DNA of 64,000 bases from Stictocephala bisonia. Lineage: Eukaryota; Arthropoda; Insecta; Hemiptera; Membracidae. The stretch lies in NCBI GenBank assembly GCA_035578905.1, contig JAQJVL010000688.1, positions 248,001 through 312,000 of the forward strand, in the 5' to 3' direction. The notes under the pieces were generated by a model. That model did no database searches. It saw only the letters and a program-made list of their open reading frames with translations, and was not told the DNA's origin. Shown here in pieces: positions 1 to 11,545 of the stretch (positions are counted from its first letter, which is position 1; the number at the start of each line of letters is the position of its first letter). The translations under genes and the position numbers were made by a program.

Positions 1-254
1 TCACGTATTTCCCCTTTGTTTTTAATGTGATATGTGACAAAAACAACTTTATAAAAGTATTATATTTTAAATACGTATATCACTGAAAATTAGACTGAAA
101 ATTTCCCTGAGTAGGTATTTTGGTAGTATGAAATAATTTTCAAAGTAATATTCTTTTATTTTCGGATCATAAGATCAATAGGTTCAACACAATTATGTAT
201 TTTCATGAAATTTGTTTGAAACAGGACAACATTTTCAGATATCCATTTCTATTC

Positions 255-470
255 AGTATTCATTTTTAAGACGCCGATCGTAGAGATATGGGCGAATGTG
301 AGATGCGAATGGTGTGATGACAGTATAAGATGTATGAGATTAATAAGTGTACTCATTGTTATTTACACTGGACGACTGTTCCTTAAGACGAAGTTATTAA
401 CCCAATTTCTAGGGTCTATAAGGGACTACAGCTTTATATGGAATCCGAACTACGTAATATTGGTCTGCTT
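255..470. repeat. Dispersed repeat upstream of the lipocalin gene
   Basis: This stretch, with core GATCGTAGAGATATGGGCGA near 276, aligns by eye with 17,780-17,960 over about 180 bp, and more weakly with 13,880-13,960 (shared core AATAGCCCAAT). It carries no credible ORF. It may be an old promoter-proximal duplication or a dispersed non-coding repeat. The first 254 bases of the window are AT-rich with nothing recognised. Confidence 0.5.
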
Positions 471-624
471 TTCACCCAAGTGACAAGCCCGATACTCAGC
501 TCTTTTCTCCACACAACATCCGGACACTGACTACCACTCAACACAAATACTCCCTGACTTCCATTGCCATTAGTGTCCATGGCATTAGTGTCCACGTAGA
601 TCGCGACTGTTAAGCGGACGCTGA

Positions 625-700
625 ATGAATATTAAGATGACTAAGCATAGAACCCACCACCACAATCTCCACAACACTTTGTCTCTAGTAGCTGGGTTAC
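625..700 (+). promoter_or_regulatory. Candidate lipocalin promoter / 5' leader segment
   Basis: The segment containing ACTAAGCATAGAACCCACCA and then CTCCACAACACTTTGTCTC resembles 14,020-14,078, where the matching TATA-like CATAAAAA is followed by CTCCTCAACACGTTGTCCC. It lies about 310 bp upstream of the first recognised lipocalin exon, the right place for a promoter and an untranslated exon. The TATA-like element here is imperfect, and the GTGAGC donor seen in the 14-kb copy is CTGGGT here. Assignment is inference from position and from the second copy. Confidence 0.3.
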
Positions 701-1007
701 AGTACTGCGCCACTAGTGCTAACGATCAAACAATTGAAGTAGATCAACAATGAGTTTTCTATCACACGAGTTTATCTAGTTTAGTGAATTAAAAGCTAAA
801 CTCAAGTTGATATAATTTTAAAATATAAAGAAATAATTAAAAAAACATAAATTAATACAAATATTGTTTATATAAATCCCACGTTTGATAACTCTGCATT
901 GTTTTATTTTGTACATCACGCAAAATTAATATCATTACTTAAATGATAAATATACAGATTGTTAATAAAATATCATTTATATTTTATACATCATATTTTT
1001 TCAACAG

Positions 1008-1131
1008 GGAGTGGCAAATTATTTTGGGAATCGTGATCCTTATCTTCCTGCCAGAGAATGTTCTCAACCACGTTATAAGTCCTGGAAAGTGCCCTGAACT
1101 GGAAGTCAAACAAGACTTCGATGTAAAAAAG
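1008..1131 (+). CDS. Lipocalin exon: signal peptide and mature N-terminus
   Basis: The acceptor is TTTTTTCAACAG ending at 1007 and the donor is AAG|GTAAGC at 1132. The exon starts with one base that completes a codon, then reads EWQIILGIVILIFLPENVLN and on to GKCPELEVKQDFDVKK. It ends in phase 0. An ATG at 943 is in frame but upstream of the acceptor, so it is probably intronic. If the previous exon ends in AT, the first base G would complete the start codon. Confidence 0.87.
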
Positions 1132-4100
1132 GTAAGCACGGTCTTTGAGAACAAGGAAAAGGAATACGTAAAGTCTACATTACGTAGACATAAAGACATT
1201 AAACATATGATGCTCTCTGAAAGATAAATTTATATTCCAGGCCATATCCTTGGATTACATTGTATAAAACACTTCTGAATGATAGTATAACTTCTGAAAG
1301 GGATGTGAATAGCTTTCATAATAAGATAATTGAAGTGTAGTAGTTTGTGGTTACTTAAAAATGTTTTCTATTCGTATACCGTAACTACTTTAATTAACTA
1401 TAAACATTTCTGTGGCTTCAAATTGGGAGTGACTTTCTACATAACAAGCTACACAGATTTACCTTTATCAATTGAAACTAAATTAGTTAAATAACATATT
1501 ATTTTTATTGAAACGTGTATGTTATTCTGATTCAGCAAATTCGTAACTCAAATCCAACAAATGCCTCTTATATTACAAAGGAAAATTGCTCGTTGTCTAG
1601 TAATAGTTGTAGCCTTATTAAAGCTACTATTTATTTTTGATATGTTGAAAAATCTTAAATGAGAGATTAAAATAAGACTTCTCCAGTGAACAAATTTTTC
1701 TTTATTTATCTTCTTATAAATAATTTCAACAAATAAAAATTGGTTTCTTCTACAAATAATGATAAAAACGAAAATAAAAATCTCTTCTTTTATTGACTCA
1801 ATGGAACATAAATAAATTAAAACAACTCTTCCAAAATGATAAATTAAATATCTTCAGACCAGAACCTTTTTTTATTTATTTGACTTTTTTAATAAATTTC
1901 TTTAAACTTTTAAATCAAAAAATTCAAAATTCAACATTGTAATAAATTTTCTAAATTCTTTAAAATTGTTTAAAATTGCCTTTTATTAAATTTTCTAAAA
2001 TTATCTAATTTTTCTAAAATTCTTTAAAATTGCCTCCGGGAGATCTGGAACCAAAAGAAATAACCAGCTTTTAGTGACTTGAAACATTTTTCCTTTTACT
2101 TAGAAAGTTTAAACCGCAAGACAAAGAAAATCAAAACACTCTAAAAATTTGTCACTAAAAGAGTGACTTCAATCCAAAAACAAGTTTAACCGCGCATGCT
2201 TGGTGGATCTTACCCTATCTGCTAAAACCCTACTGAAAATCTCTAACTAAAGAAAACTTGTAAAAAATTACTTACGTAGCTGTCCTGGAGGTTTCGAAGC
2301 CAAAAGTGACCACAACAAAGCTCGACCGGCATTCAACCAATCACTCACACGCGAACAACAGAAAAATTGCCGCAACGGTAAAGAACACCGAAACAGTCAC
2401 CGTGTACTCGAAAGCGGAACGCACGTGGTCACACTCAGAAAGTTATCGCAGAACTGACCGAACGCCCGCAACCCTTCCACCAACGGACTTACCCCCACTA
2501 AACTCTAGAAGCTAAATCAACCAATTAGAACCCCCTAAACCAGGACATCTGAACAGGTAAGGCTCACCAAACATGTTGCCTTCAGAAAACATGTCACATG
2601 AAATTGACAGGAAATTAACAAACGTGAAAATACTGGTTACAGTATTTAACTATTTTATATGGGAAAAACTACTCTTTTATTTGAAAGGGGAAGATTGTGA
2701 ATTTTTATCAAAACTTGGAGAATTTATATCGAAAACTTTTGGAAAACAAAACAAACTCCTAAACCTCTCAGTTCTTACAAAATTTAACATTTTTTCTACA
2801 TATAATTTTTCTAATTTAATTACAATGCAACAATTAACAATTGTTACACAGTATAAGGTTAGATAATTGTAATTATTAAAAACAAAACAATCAATTAAAA
2901 TAATATATTGGTTTTAATGTTCTTGGTTCGAACGTTTAACGTTTGGTTCGAACTGCAAAACGAAAACCACTTCGAAACAAAATAACCACAACTGCTACTT
3001 TGCTACTACTAACCTCATTACTGTATTTTTGCTGATGAGTATTTTATATAACATTTTGAAATGTAATCACAAGACTATGCTCATTCCTAAATGTACTTCT
3101 CGAGTGGTTTACCGTTCCAGTACATGGGCACGTGGTACGGTCACGCCAGTTTTGGCACTGAGTCCACGCAGGGGCGTGGCAAGTGTGTGACAGCACGCTA
3201 CAAGTACAACGCGACTGCCAAGCACATCGATGTCTACAACTGGCAGATTCCAAGGTAAGTAAAGGGCTTCTCAATCTAAGTTGACCTGACCGTCATCCCT
3301 CCCCTGTCGCAAACAAATTAGTCAAGGCTACATGCACCCGCTAGTTAAAATTTGAACTTTTAAGTACTTGAAATGTTATTAAAAATTATTATAATCAGTG
3401 GGATTTGGAAGATTTTTTAATGCGTTTCAGTTTTTGTCCCAAATTAATCGGACAACATTAAGAGTTTCTGTAAACAACACGAAACAAATACTGTTGGGCA
3501 TATCAAGTGAAATATATCGTAGTGTTGTCCGTATAATTTGGGACAAAAACTGAAACGTATCGTATCGATTATTGTAATCGATTAAGTTCCAACGATTACA
3601 ATAATTTTTAATTACACTTTCAAATACTAAAAGTTCACATTTTAACTAGCATGTGCATGCAGCCTTGACTAATTTTTTTACGACCAGGGGACGTACGACG
3701 GTCAGGTCATTAGACCCGCGGCTGCCTCAACTTAGGTTGGGTAGCTCTTTAACTCATGGATTATGTAGAACTAAGCTAATAGTAACATTAAAATATACAG
3801 TATTGAATGGTTTGTTTTCAGCTACAGTTTTAAAAGAGCTGTGACATATTTTTGGACAAAGATCCAATAGTTATGTTGTATAAAAAAATATATATATATA
3901 TATAAAGTGTTTCAAAGCTCAGTCCAATCCATCGAGATTTAAGACCTGCCTCACTGAACCTGTTTATGTTGGCTAACCCCTCCATAAAAAACCCCAGAGG
4001 GAACTCTGTAACTATGTGATCCATTGTGTGGATATACTTACTGCTATTCACCATAGTTCTAGTGTCAATCCCCATTTATATTTCAAGTAGTTACATCTGT

Positions 4101-7100
4101 CTACGCCAGTCTGGAACCGATTAAACTGTGCCCTTTCCCAACGAGGGAGGTTCATTCTACCTACAGGTATTGACGGAACGTTATTAAGGAACTCATTTCG
4201 TCCATCAAAACTGTTTCATGCTATTGCCCAGCTAGTACTGGACGAGAAATGTGATCAGCTCAACTGGAAAGCAGTACTTAGACGTGGGTTTCATAATAAC
4301 ATTATTAATAATAATTAGCCAAATAATTATTAATTTAAATTAAACATTTTAAATTAAATATCCAAGGTACATTAAGGATACTTAATAATAATAATAATCT
4401 TAATTTTCCAAAAAACACAAAATTACAAACGATACAATAAATATAATATCTAATACTAAGACTTTTGTGACATAACATATGACTTGTGCTCAGGCTGACC
4501 AAAGAATATACAGTATTGAACAGAATTACATTCACTGATTATTACAAAAATACAAGATAAAAAGTTAAGTAAGAATAGTGTTTTTACTTAAACAATAAAT
4601 AAAGGTTGTGTTTTTGGAAAATGAAACCTCCAAGTCAAGGCCTGTTTGGAGGAAATAGTATAAAATAATCATTCAATTTGTTGCAGTCTATGTAATACGA
4701 TGATTTAAATATATAGTAATGTAGGGCTTTATTAAATAATTTACGGCTTTTAATGAAGTTTACTCTAACTCCCAATAAAAAAATACATTAATTTTACCCA
4801 AGCATGTTTATTGAAAAAAAGTAAAAAGGAAAAAACACTTAGTGAAGATGTACTCGATAGCTCTAAACGAAGAGGTTATCTTATTATAAAACAAAGTAAA
4901 TCGAAAATATCAATATATAAATACGACGGGTTTAAAAACAAACATGGTTTGTACCAAACACATGTATTAATTGTTAATTATCTGGAAATTCTATACTTGG
5001 CAATTTTCTTCATTGTAGAACATATGATTTTATTATTGTATTTTAAATACTTCCAAATATTTTAAATATTAAAGATATTGAGTAAATATCTTTAATAAAT
5101 ATTAAATGAAACAAAGCCCACATATACAACATACACAGTTTCCACATATGTATATCCACAGTTTCCGAAGCTTATCTTCATACTCTTTAAGACGAAACCT
5201 TCTTTCAAACAACAATTTCATAATTATATACATTTTTAATTTCCAACTTATCTTGTTATGGGAATAATTGCTATCAGTAAGATATTATCATACTTGAAAA
5301 TAAACAATGTTCAGTTTAAATACATAATAAGTGGTAAACCAAACCAACACACCTATAATCACTTGTAAACGTTGGAAGCATTTGAATGAAAAATACATCT
5401 TGACTTACCGTTCTTTCTATTTAGCTTAACTTTAATAGACACTTTAAGAAACGTTACATGACATTATTGCTGATGAAAAATATAAATAATAAAAAAATTT
5501 AGCGGGGAATACTATTTTTTATGACGTTTATAAAATGAAGCTACTAACAATAAATAAAATACCACTGTACGTGTATTGGTAGGAGGGTGAGTCTATACCA
5601 CTGTACGTGTATTGGTTGGAGGGTGGGTCTATACCACTGTACGTGTATTGGTTGGAGGGTGGGTCTATACCACTGTACGTGTATTGGTTGGAGGGTGGGT
5701 CTGTACCACTGTTCGTTTATTGGTTGGAGGGTGGGTCTATACCACTGTACGTGTATTGGTTGGAGGGTGGGTCTCTACCACTGTACGTGTATTGGTTTGA
5801 GGGTGGGTCTATACCACTTTACGTGTATTGGTTGGAGGGTGGGTCTGTACCACTGTTCGTTTATTGGTTGGAGGATGGGTCTATACCACTGTACGTTTAT
5901 TGGTTGGAGGATGGGTCTATACCACTGTACGTGTATTGGTTTGAGGGTGGGTCTATACCACTTTACGTGTATTGGTTTGAGGGTGGGTCTATACCACTTT
6001 ACGTGTATTGGTTTGAGGGTGGGTCTATACCACTTTACGTGTATTGGTTGGAGGATGGGTCTATACCACTGTACGTGTATTGGTTTGAGGGTGGGTCTAT
6101 ACCACTGTACGTGTATTGGTTGGAGGGTGGGTCTATACCACTTTACGTGTATTGGTTTGAGGGTGGGTCTATACCACTGTACGTGTATTGGTTTGAGGGT
6201 GGGTCTATACCACTGTACGTGTATTGGTTTGAGGGTGGGTCTATACCACTTTACGTGTATTGGTTGGAGGATGGGTCTATACCACTGTACGTGTATTGGT
6301 TTGAGGGTGGGTCTATACCACTTTACGTGTATTGGTTGGAGGGTGGGTCTGTACCACTGTACGTTTATTGGTTGGAGGGTGGGTCTATACCACTGTACGT
6401 GTATTGGTTTGAGGGTGGGTCTATACCACTTTACGTGTATTGGTTGGAGGGTGGGTCTGTACCACTGTTCGTTTATTGGTTGGAGGGTGGGTCTATACCA
6501 CTGTACGTGTATTGGTTGGACGGTGGGTCTGTACCACTGTTCGTTTATTGGTTTGAGGGTGGGTCTCTACCACTTTTCGTGTATTGGTTGGAGGGTGGGT
6601 CTATACCACTGTTCGTGTATTGGTTGGAGGGTGGGTCTCTACCACTGTTCGTGTATTGGTTGGAGGGTGGGTCTCTACCACTTTTCGTGTATTGGTTGGA
6701 GGGTGGGTCTCTACCACTGTTCGTGTATTGGTTGGAGGGTGGGTCTATACCACTTTTCGTGTATTGGTTGGAGGGTGGGTCTCTACCACTGTTCGTGTAT
6801 TGGTTGGAGGGTGGGTCTATACCACTGTTCGTGTATTGGTTGGAGGGTGGGTCTATACCACTGTTCGTGTATTGGTTGGAGGGTGGGTCTATACCACTGT
6901 TCGTGTATTGGTTGGAGGGTGGGTCTATACCACTCTTCGTGTATATTAATACTTTAATGCTCAAAGCCTAATAACTAGGAGGGAATTATTACAAATATAT
7001 GTTTATTTACTTGATATTTTGTTATAAAAAGTATATGTAATTATTTTAATACTGTACATATATTGTTAATTATTTAGTTTGCCAATATTTTCGTAGTACA

Positions 7101-10100
7101 GTATTACTAAAGTCACAGTCACGCTCAAATACTCTTAAGCTCCATTTAGTTTAACATTAATACAGTTTTTATGTTAAATACAATGAACTGTTGTTCTTAT
7201 CATCTAATGATAAGATAATAAATATTCCACTTATTTAAATAAACATTTATCCTATTGGTAAGTTTTAAAACTTAACATGGGCATATTTCTTGTAAATAAA
7301 TAAATTAAAAACTTGTTATGTAAAGAATATGGCTGTAACTAAATATATTTTCAAGCCTAAATCTAGTTTTAAGCATTGGGATGTTTAAAGTTGAAAAGTT
7401 GTGCAGTGTTAATACAAGCACCCACTGTAATGTTTTGCTCACAACAATTCCCCCCATGCCTTTAAAGTTAATTAATATATCTATTGATCAACTAATATCA
7501 TTAACTCATCATCTCTTTAGTTAAATATTTATATACATTTAAACATGGTTAAATGAAAACAACCTGGAGTCTATTCGGTGATATAATATACCAACAGCAA
7601 ACAATTGCAATACATAAAATTATCATAATATGTTTTAACTTATTTAATAGTATGTTATGATTTGCAAACCTAGCTAAACTTCATATTGATGTATTTATTT
7701 TTCTACAAATACTCTGGTTAATTGGTCGGTACCGTAGCTGGTTAAAGTCTAGCTTCACAAGCTGAAGGTTCTCAGTTCGATCTCAATCAGTCATAACAAA
7801 TTTTGAAAAAGATCAGCTGATATCCACAGTGTCATTGGACTATTGATATTTATCCAAATTATATTTTTAAGGAACGGTCAGCTTTAGATTGTAAACATTA
7901 CTAAATACACTCATCTACATTCATTTGAACTCCGTATTCTTCCCCATATTGATGATCGGGGATTTAAGTATGCATAAATAAAATATTTTGTTAAATTTCA
8001 CATATTGTGTTACATCAAATCAAATATCTTTATTGTTGTTGACAATATAATTGCATAAAAAACGCCATTAGATTAAATTGAAATAAATGAGCTTATAAAT
8101 CCGTTTAATAATTAAAAATTGGTGATCCATATAGAAATTCCACAAGTATTATGAACAAGATAAACAAATTTAATTGTTATTTATTATTAATGTTAACTTA
8201 AATAACTCACACAGTGTACTTTGTATTATTTTGTTTAGTCCAGGATACCGTGGAAGCATTAATGGATTTGCTGTGCCACTGAACCGTAAAATGAAAGAAG
8301 GAAAACTCAAAGTCACCTTTCAAGTTTCGGGTAAGCTGAGGAGCCTTCTTATTTTTTTAATGCGTTAGTTTCAAGTAAATTGAAAAATAATAACGTACAA
8401 AATATATAAATGTCATACAAATGCAGGATATTATTTGGTTGTAATAAAATTAAGGTGGAGTAGGAATGTTCTGTAATAAAGTTAGCATATTGAATACAGT
8501 GATCATTAAGAATAAAAGTATAGCCAACAGAAGAAATATTTCGGTTATTATTATTATTATATTCGTAAAAGGCTTTTTTGTTCTTTTATGACAGTTTGCT
8601 GAACAATTCCAGGGCCTTTTACGTTAATTCACTACCATTACTTTTTTTATCGCAATTACGGTTAGCTTAGGTAGCTAAATCTTAGGTTAGGTAACTAAAG
8701 TTGATCACGTACTGGTAAATCCAAGGATTGCTTACCGCCGAATGCACTCTCGGTGTTTAAATTCTTGGAAAGCGATAAGATAAGGCCAGCAATATCGGAT
8801 TCCTAGCGGACAATGAATACCACAGGGGACGTAAAAATGATTGGGGAACAGTTTTTAGAGCAATAGAATATTTATCAAGCGGCAGGTATCACCTTTATCA
8901 AGCGGCAGGTATCACCTTTATCAAGCGGCAGGTATCACCTTTATCAAGTGGTAGGTATCACCTTTATCAAGCGGCAGGTATCACCTTTATCAAGCGGCAG
9001 ATATCACATTTATCAAGCGGCAGGTATCACCTTTATCAAGCGGCAGGTATCACCTTTATCATTAGTTATTACCTTCTAATCTCTAGCCATCATTTAAAAA
9101 TAATGTTAGCTAAACATTTTCTGTGGATAAATAAACTCTCCAACTATGAATGTTTTCAACAAGTTCCAAGAACTTAAGGTTATCTTATTTAGTTAATTTT
9201 ATTGTTTACATAATTTTTTTAATGTAAAACTTTTTTGTACAATATACAGCTGCAATATTTGAAAAAGAATCTACATTGTATGATATAAGTTATCATAATA
9301 TAATAATTATATTACAAAGATCTAAATTGAATTACCGAGTAAATAAAGCTTTCTAATAATATTTATCTTATGATTTCATCATAGGCGTTCATCTTAACAG
9401 TCTTCAAATATACGGTGGGGTTTTTTTTTATCAAAGCTTCATTTGATTTATGATGAATTTTAATTTATTTATATTGTTTTACCCTTAAACCACCAAATAC
9501 AGAAATACAAGATTGAAAAAGAAGAATTGAAAATACGAGATAGAAATAAAAAATAAAATTCAGTGCTCAGTTACTTATTTCTGAAGTGAAAAATGAAACA
9601 GTCATAAATAAACAATGTTTAATGTAAAAGAACTTATTTCCTGATGTCTCTACTAGTACCTTTAAAGGCATCTTACATAACTAAATATAATAAACTATTA
9701 CTTTTATGCTAAATAATGTAACATTATGTTTCAGCTAACAGAACCAAAACTTTTCCTCTGATGCTCCTAGACACTGACTACAAGAGATGGGCGGTTGTCT
9801 ACTTCTGTCGCAATCTTCAGCATCACCATGAGAGTTAGTATTGATATTGAACTGTTGAAAGTCATGATAACCAAGGAAATACCCTAAGTATATCTTTATA
9901 AAGAGAAACTCGTGACTGTGGTCAAGATTTAAGTCTAAAATTGTCTGCGGGAATTAAATTGAACATGATTTCAAAGAGTTTGTCATAGTTTTATAGTTTC
10001 AATCAAAATTTCAATAGTTATCATGGTTTACAAATGACTTATTTTGTAAAAAAAACCGTTGCATGAATACAGTAAAACACGAATGCCTAGCAATGTGGTT

Positions 10101-11159
10101 TTTATATATCTATTAATAGAAACGCTTGTTAAATTTGGCTCAACAATACTCATTTATTTAAAACTTAAAACGGGACCGCAATTAAAATAAAATTTAAAAA
10201 CAATGCTCTAGTAATGACATACATTTTATAACGACAATTAGTGTTTATAACGATATACTTTTAAGGTTATAAGTTTGGAATAAAGGGGAGGGAAAACACG
10301 GAGAACGGAATATCACTGTGTAGATCAGCTGACTTAGTTTTACGTAATATTTCAACGAAATATAGAAAAACATATATGGAAAACAAGCCATTGGTTCAAA
10401 AAACTTAAGGTAAGTTGATTTAAAAAAAAATTAAATTGTTATCTACCTTTAATGTTTAACAATATACATGCTATACATTAAATGTTAATGTATAACAATC
10501 TACCTTTAATGTATATACAGTTACATAACAAAAACATGTAATTCCTTGTATTAGTTTCAAACAAAATTATTAGTGAGTAATCATTACCAAAATTACTAAC
10601 CACATTAAAATACAATTTTAATTAAATTTATCTATTTTCTGTATGGAAATTCAGTTAGTAAACAACGTGTTGTTCATCGGTTATCTATTAGGAACGACTG
10701 CTATATGTGAACTGTTTGTAAAATGAAAAGTGGCAACATCTAATACTCATTTAACCCATAGGCTACAGGATTTTACCCATATTAATGTATTGAACACTAT
10801 CTTCTTGTTATGGAATATAAGTAAGGCTCCAATCGTATTTAAATTGATGTTCGCTTTTGCAGAAATTATTTAAAGAATTTGTCAGGTAAAATAAACTAAA
10901 TTTAGTACTAAAATTCATAGTTTATATTTAAAATGTTACAAAATTTTACACGTTTCAATCGCAGATAAATATATTTTTTTAAAATTAAAGATATAAATGT
11001 GTTTCAGCCTCTGGATGGATATTGACGAGGGTTCAGGATCTCGACAGTTCCAAGGACAAGCTTCAAGTTGAGGAGGAAGTAGCAGAAGTCTTAAAAAGGG
11101 CCAATCTTGATAGAAGTTCTTACAACAAAACCGTGCAGAACGATTGCAGCGTATCTTAA
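1008..11159 (+). CDS. Lipocalin (apolipoprotein D / bilin-binding protein-like), five recognised coding exons
   Basis: This is a secreted carrier of small hydrophobic ligands such as lipids, bilins or pigments. Exons are 1008-1131, 3121-3254, 8239-8330, 9735-9833 and 11008-11159. Every junction is GT-AG, and the phases join into one frame of 199 visible residues plus a start residue. A hydrophobic stretch (IILGIVILIFLP) is followed by GKCPELEV, as in a signal peptide and mature N-terminus. All three lipocalin conserved regions are present: GTWY at the start of exon 2 (FDVKKYMGTWY across the splice), LDTDYKRWAVVYFC in exon 4 (the TDY motif), and GWILTR in exon 5. Four cysteines (GKC, GKCV, YFC, NDC) fit the usual two disulfides. 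NAT, NRT and NKT are possible N-glycosylation sites. The protein ends NDCSVS. AATAAA signals follow at 11183 and 11280. The start codon is not in the 1008 exon; it may be split across the upstream intron. The gene looks intact and is the clearest one in the window. Confidence 0.93.
2160..2560. other. GC-richer island in lipocalin intron 1
   Basis: About 400 bp of visibly higher GC within AT-rich intron DNA. The plus-strand ORF at 2306-2515 has Thr/Ser-rich composition and no recognised domain. On the minus strand the island ends in CAGGACAGCTAC|GTAAGTAAT near 2270, a strong splice-donor context. It may be the 5' end of an old retroelement or an unrelated promoter/first exon. The rest of intron 1 is AT-rich with nothing recognised. 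Confidence 0.25.
3121..3254 (+). CDS. Lipocalin exon with the GxW motif
   Basis: The acceptor is TTTACCGTTCCAG ending at 3120 and the donor is CCAAG|GTAAGT. It encodes YMGTWYGHASFG and then GKCVTARYKYNATAKHIDVY, covering conserved region 1 and the first strands of the beta barrel. It ends with two bases of a codon (AG) that the next exon completes to Ser. Confidence 0.92.
3271..3740. mobile_element. Foldback (long inverted-repeat) MITE in lipocalin intron 2
   Basis: The two halves are imperfect inverted repeats of about 200 bp around a spacer of about 40-60 bp. Matching blocks on the left arm include AATTAGTCAAGGCTACATGC, CTAGTTAAAATTTGAACTTT and GTTTCAGTTTTTGTCCCAAA; their reverse complements are on the right arm (for example TTTGGGACAAAAACTGAAAC near 3538). 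It starts only 16 bases after the exon 2 donor. No transposase is encoded. In pre-mRNA it would form a very long hairpin. Confidence 0.75.
5561..6944. repeat. 36-bp minisatellite, about 38 copies, in lipocalin intron 2
   Basis: The unit begins ACCACTGTACGTGTATTGGT and continues TGGAGGGTGGGTCTAT. Because 36 is divisible by three and the unit lacks stops, long spurious ORFs run through it in several frames (one of 456 codons); they should not be annotated as proteins. Variants are not evenly spread: TTTACGTG and TTTGAGGG versions dominate the first half and GTTCGTG versions the last third, so there has been local homogenisation. The same core recurs at 12.7, 13.4, 39, 41 and 56 kb. Confidence 0.95.
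6945..8238. other. Rest of lipocalin intron 2
   Basis: AT-rich intron DNA. The only structured item is a tRNA-like segment near 7727-7800. I see no other gene or repeat. Confidence 0.5.
7727..7800 (+). repeat. Possible tRNA-derived SINE head
   Basis: GGTCGGTACCGTAGCTGGTT resembles an A-box region, and CAGTTCGATCTC about 35 bases later resembles a B box (GGTTCGANTCC). A short CTTC/GAAG stem lies between them where an anticodon arm would be. The fold is imperfect and the CCA-end stem does not pair well, so it is not a functional tRNA call. Confidence 0.3.
8239..8330 (+). CDS. Lipocalin exon (middle barrel strands)
   Basis: The acceptor is TTTTGTTTAG and the donor is TTTCGG|GTAAGC. It encodes PGYRGSINGFAVPLN and KLKVTFQVS, a typical run of mid-barrel strands. 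The phase entering and leaving (one base carried over) matches both neighbouring exons. Confidence 0.9.
8611..8870. mobile_element. MITE copy 1 (left terminal part), lipocalin intron 3
   Basis: It begins CCTTTTACGTTAATTCACTA and is collinear with the copies at 19,458-19,962 and 22,541-22,882, sharing GTTGATCACGTACTGGTAAA, TTCTTGGAAAGCGATAAGAT and CAGTTTTTAGAGCAATAGA. The right terminus is replaced by a minisatellite built from the element's own sequence. Non-autonomous: no transposase. Confidence 0.75.
8871..9054. repeat. 23-bp minisatellite, 8 copies, derived from MITE copy 1
   Basis: The unit is TTTATCAAGCGGCAGGTATC followed by ACC, repeated eight times with few substitutions. The phrase TTTATCAAGCGG is part of the MITE itself (compare 19,909-19,920), so the array expanded from inside the element. 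Confidence 0.9.
9055..11007. other. Remainder of lipocalin introns 3 and 4
   Basis: Apart from exon 9735-9833 this stretch is AT-rich intron sequence. A short local repeat of CTACCTTTAATGTATA-like phrases lies near 10,440-10,520. Nothing else is recognised. Confidence 0.4.
9735..9833 (+). CDS. Lipocalin exon with the TDY motif
   Basis: The acceptor is ATTATGTTTCAG and the donor is GAGA|GTTAGT. It encodes NRTKTFPLMLLDTDYKRW and then AVVYFCRNLQHHHE. LDTDY is lipocalin conserved region 2, and the Cys in YFC is the expected disulfide partner. The His-rich HHH is a local peculiarity. Confidence 0.92.
11008..11159 (+). CDS. Lipocalin terminal coding exon
   Basis: The acceptor is TGTGTTTCAG ending at 11007. 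The exon reads SGWILTRVQDLDSSKDKLQV (conserved region 3 and the C-terminal helix) and then RANLDRSSYNKTVQNDCSVS before TAA at 11157-11159. The C-terminal Cys is the usual last disulfide cysteine. Two poly(A) signals AATAAA lie 24 and 121 bases downstream of the stop. Confidence 0.93.
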
Positions 11160-11545
11160 TTTATGAATGTTGATTAAATGTTAATAAATACTTGTGGTTG
11201 TAGAAGTTTAATTGTACAAGATTGTTGATTGGTGAAACATATTTTAAAACCTATTAATTATTAATATATATCTAGAACCAATAAAATTCCACTGTTTTAT
11301 ATAAATACGTTATAAAGAGTAAAAGTATGATTGTTTAAATTCTGTAATGTAAATACTCGTCATTTATGAGTTAAAATTTCCTTCTTGAGAGATTTAGATA
11401 TTTGTGAAATCCAGTTCTTTGATTAAAACAAATCTTGAATTCATAAAACGAATTATAATTATAATGGTGTCTCAAGATCAAGAGGAGGTTTAAGAAACTC
11501 GACAAGGACATCAAACATCAACTAAGTAAGGAAGGCTATTAATGT

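Noticed and set aside
943..1227. 94-codon ORF starting at ATG 943 as a stand-alone gene
   Set aside because: Its middle is the first recognised lipocalin exon; the start lies before a good acceptor and the end runs past a GTAAGC donor.
3044..3274. 76-codon minus-strand ORF
   Set aside because: It is the antisense shadow of lipocalin exon 2.
5587..6971. Overlapping ORFs of 454-456 codons on plus, and a 139-codon ORF on minus
   Set aside because: They are products of a 36-bp tandem repeat lacking stops; repeats stay open in several frames and both strands, and lie within a lipocalin intron.
7727..7800. A functional tRNA gene
   Set aside because: The acceptor stem does not pair and the anticodon loop lacks the expected U33; at most a tRNA-derived repeat.
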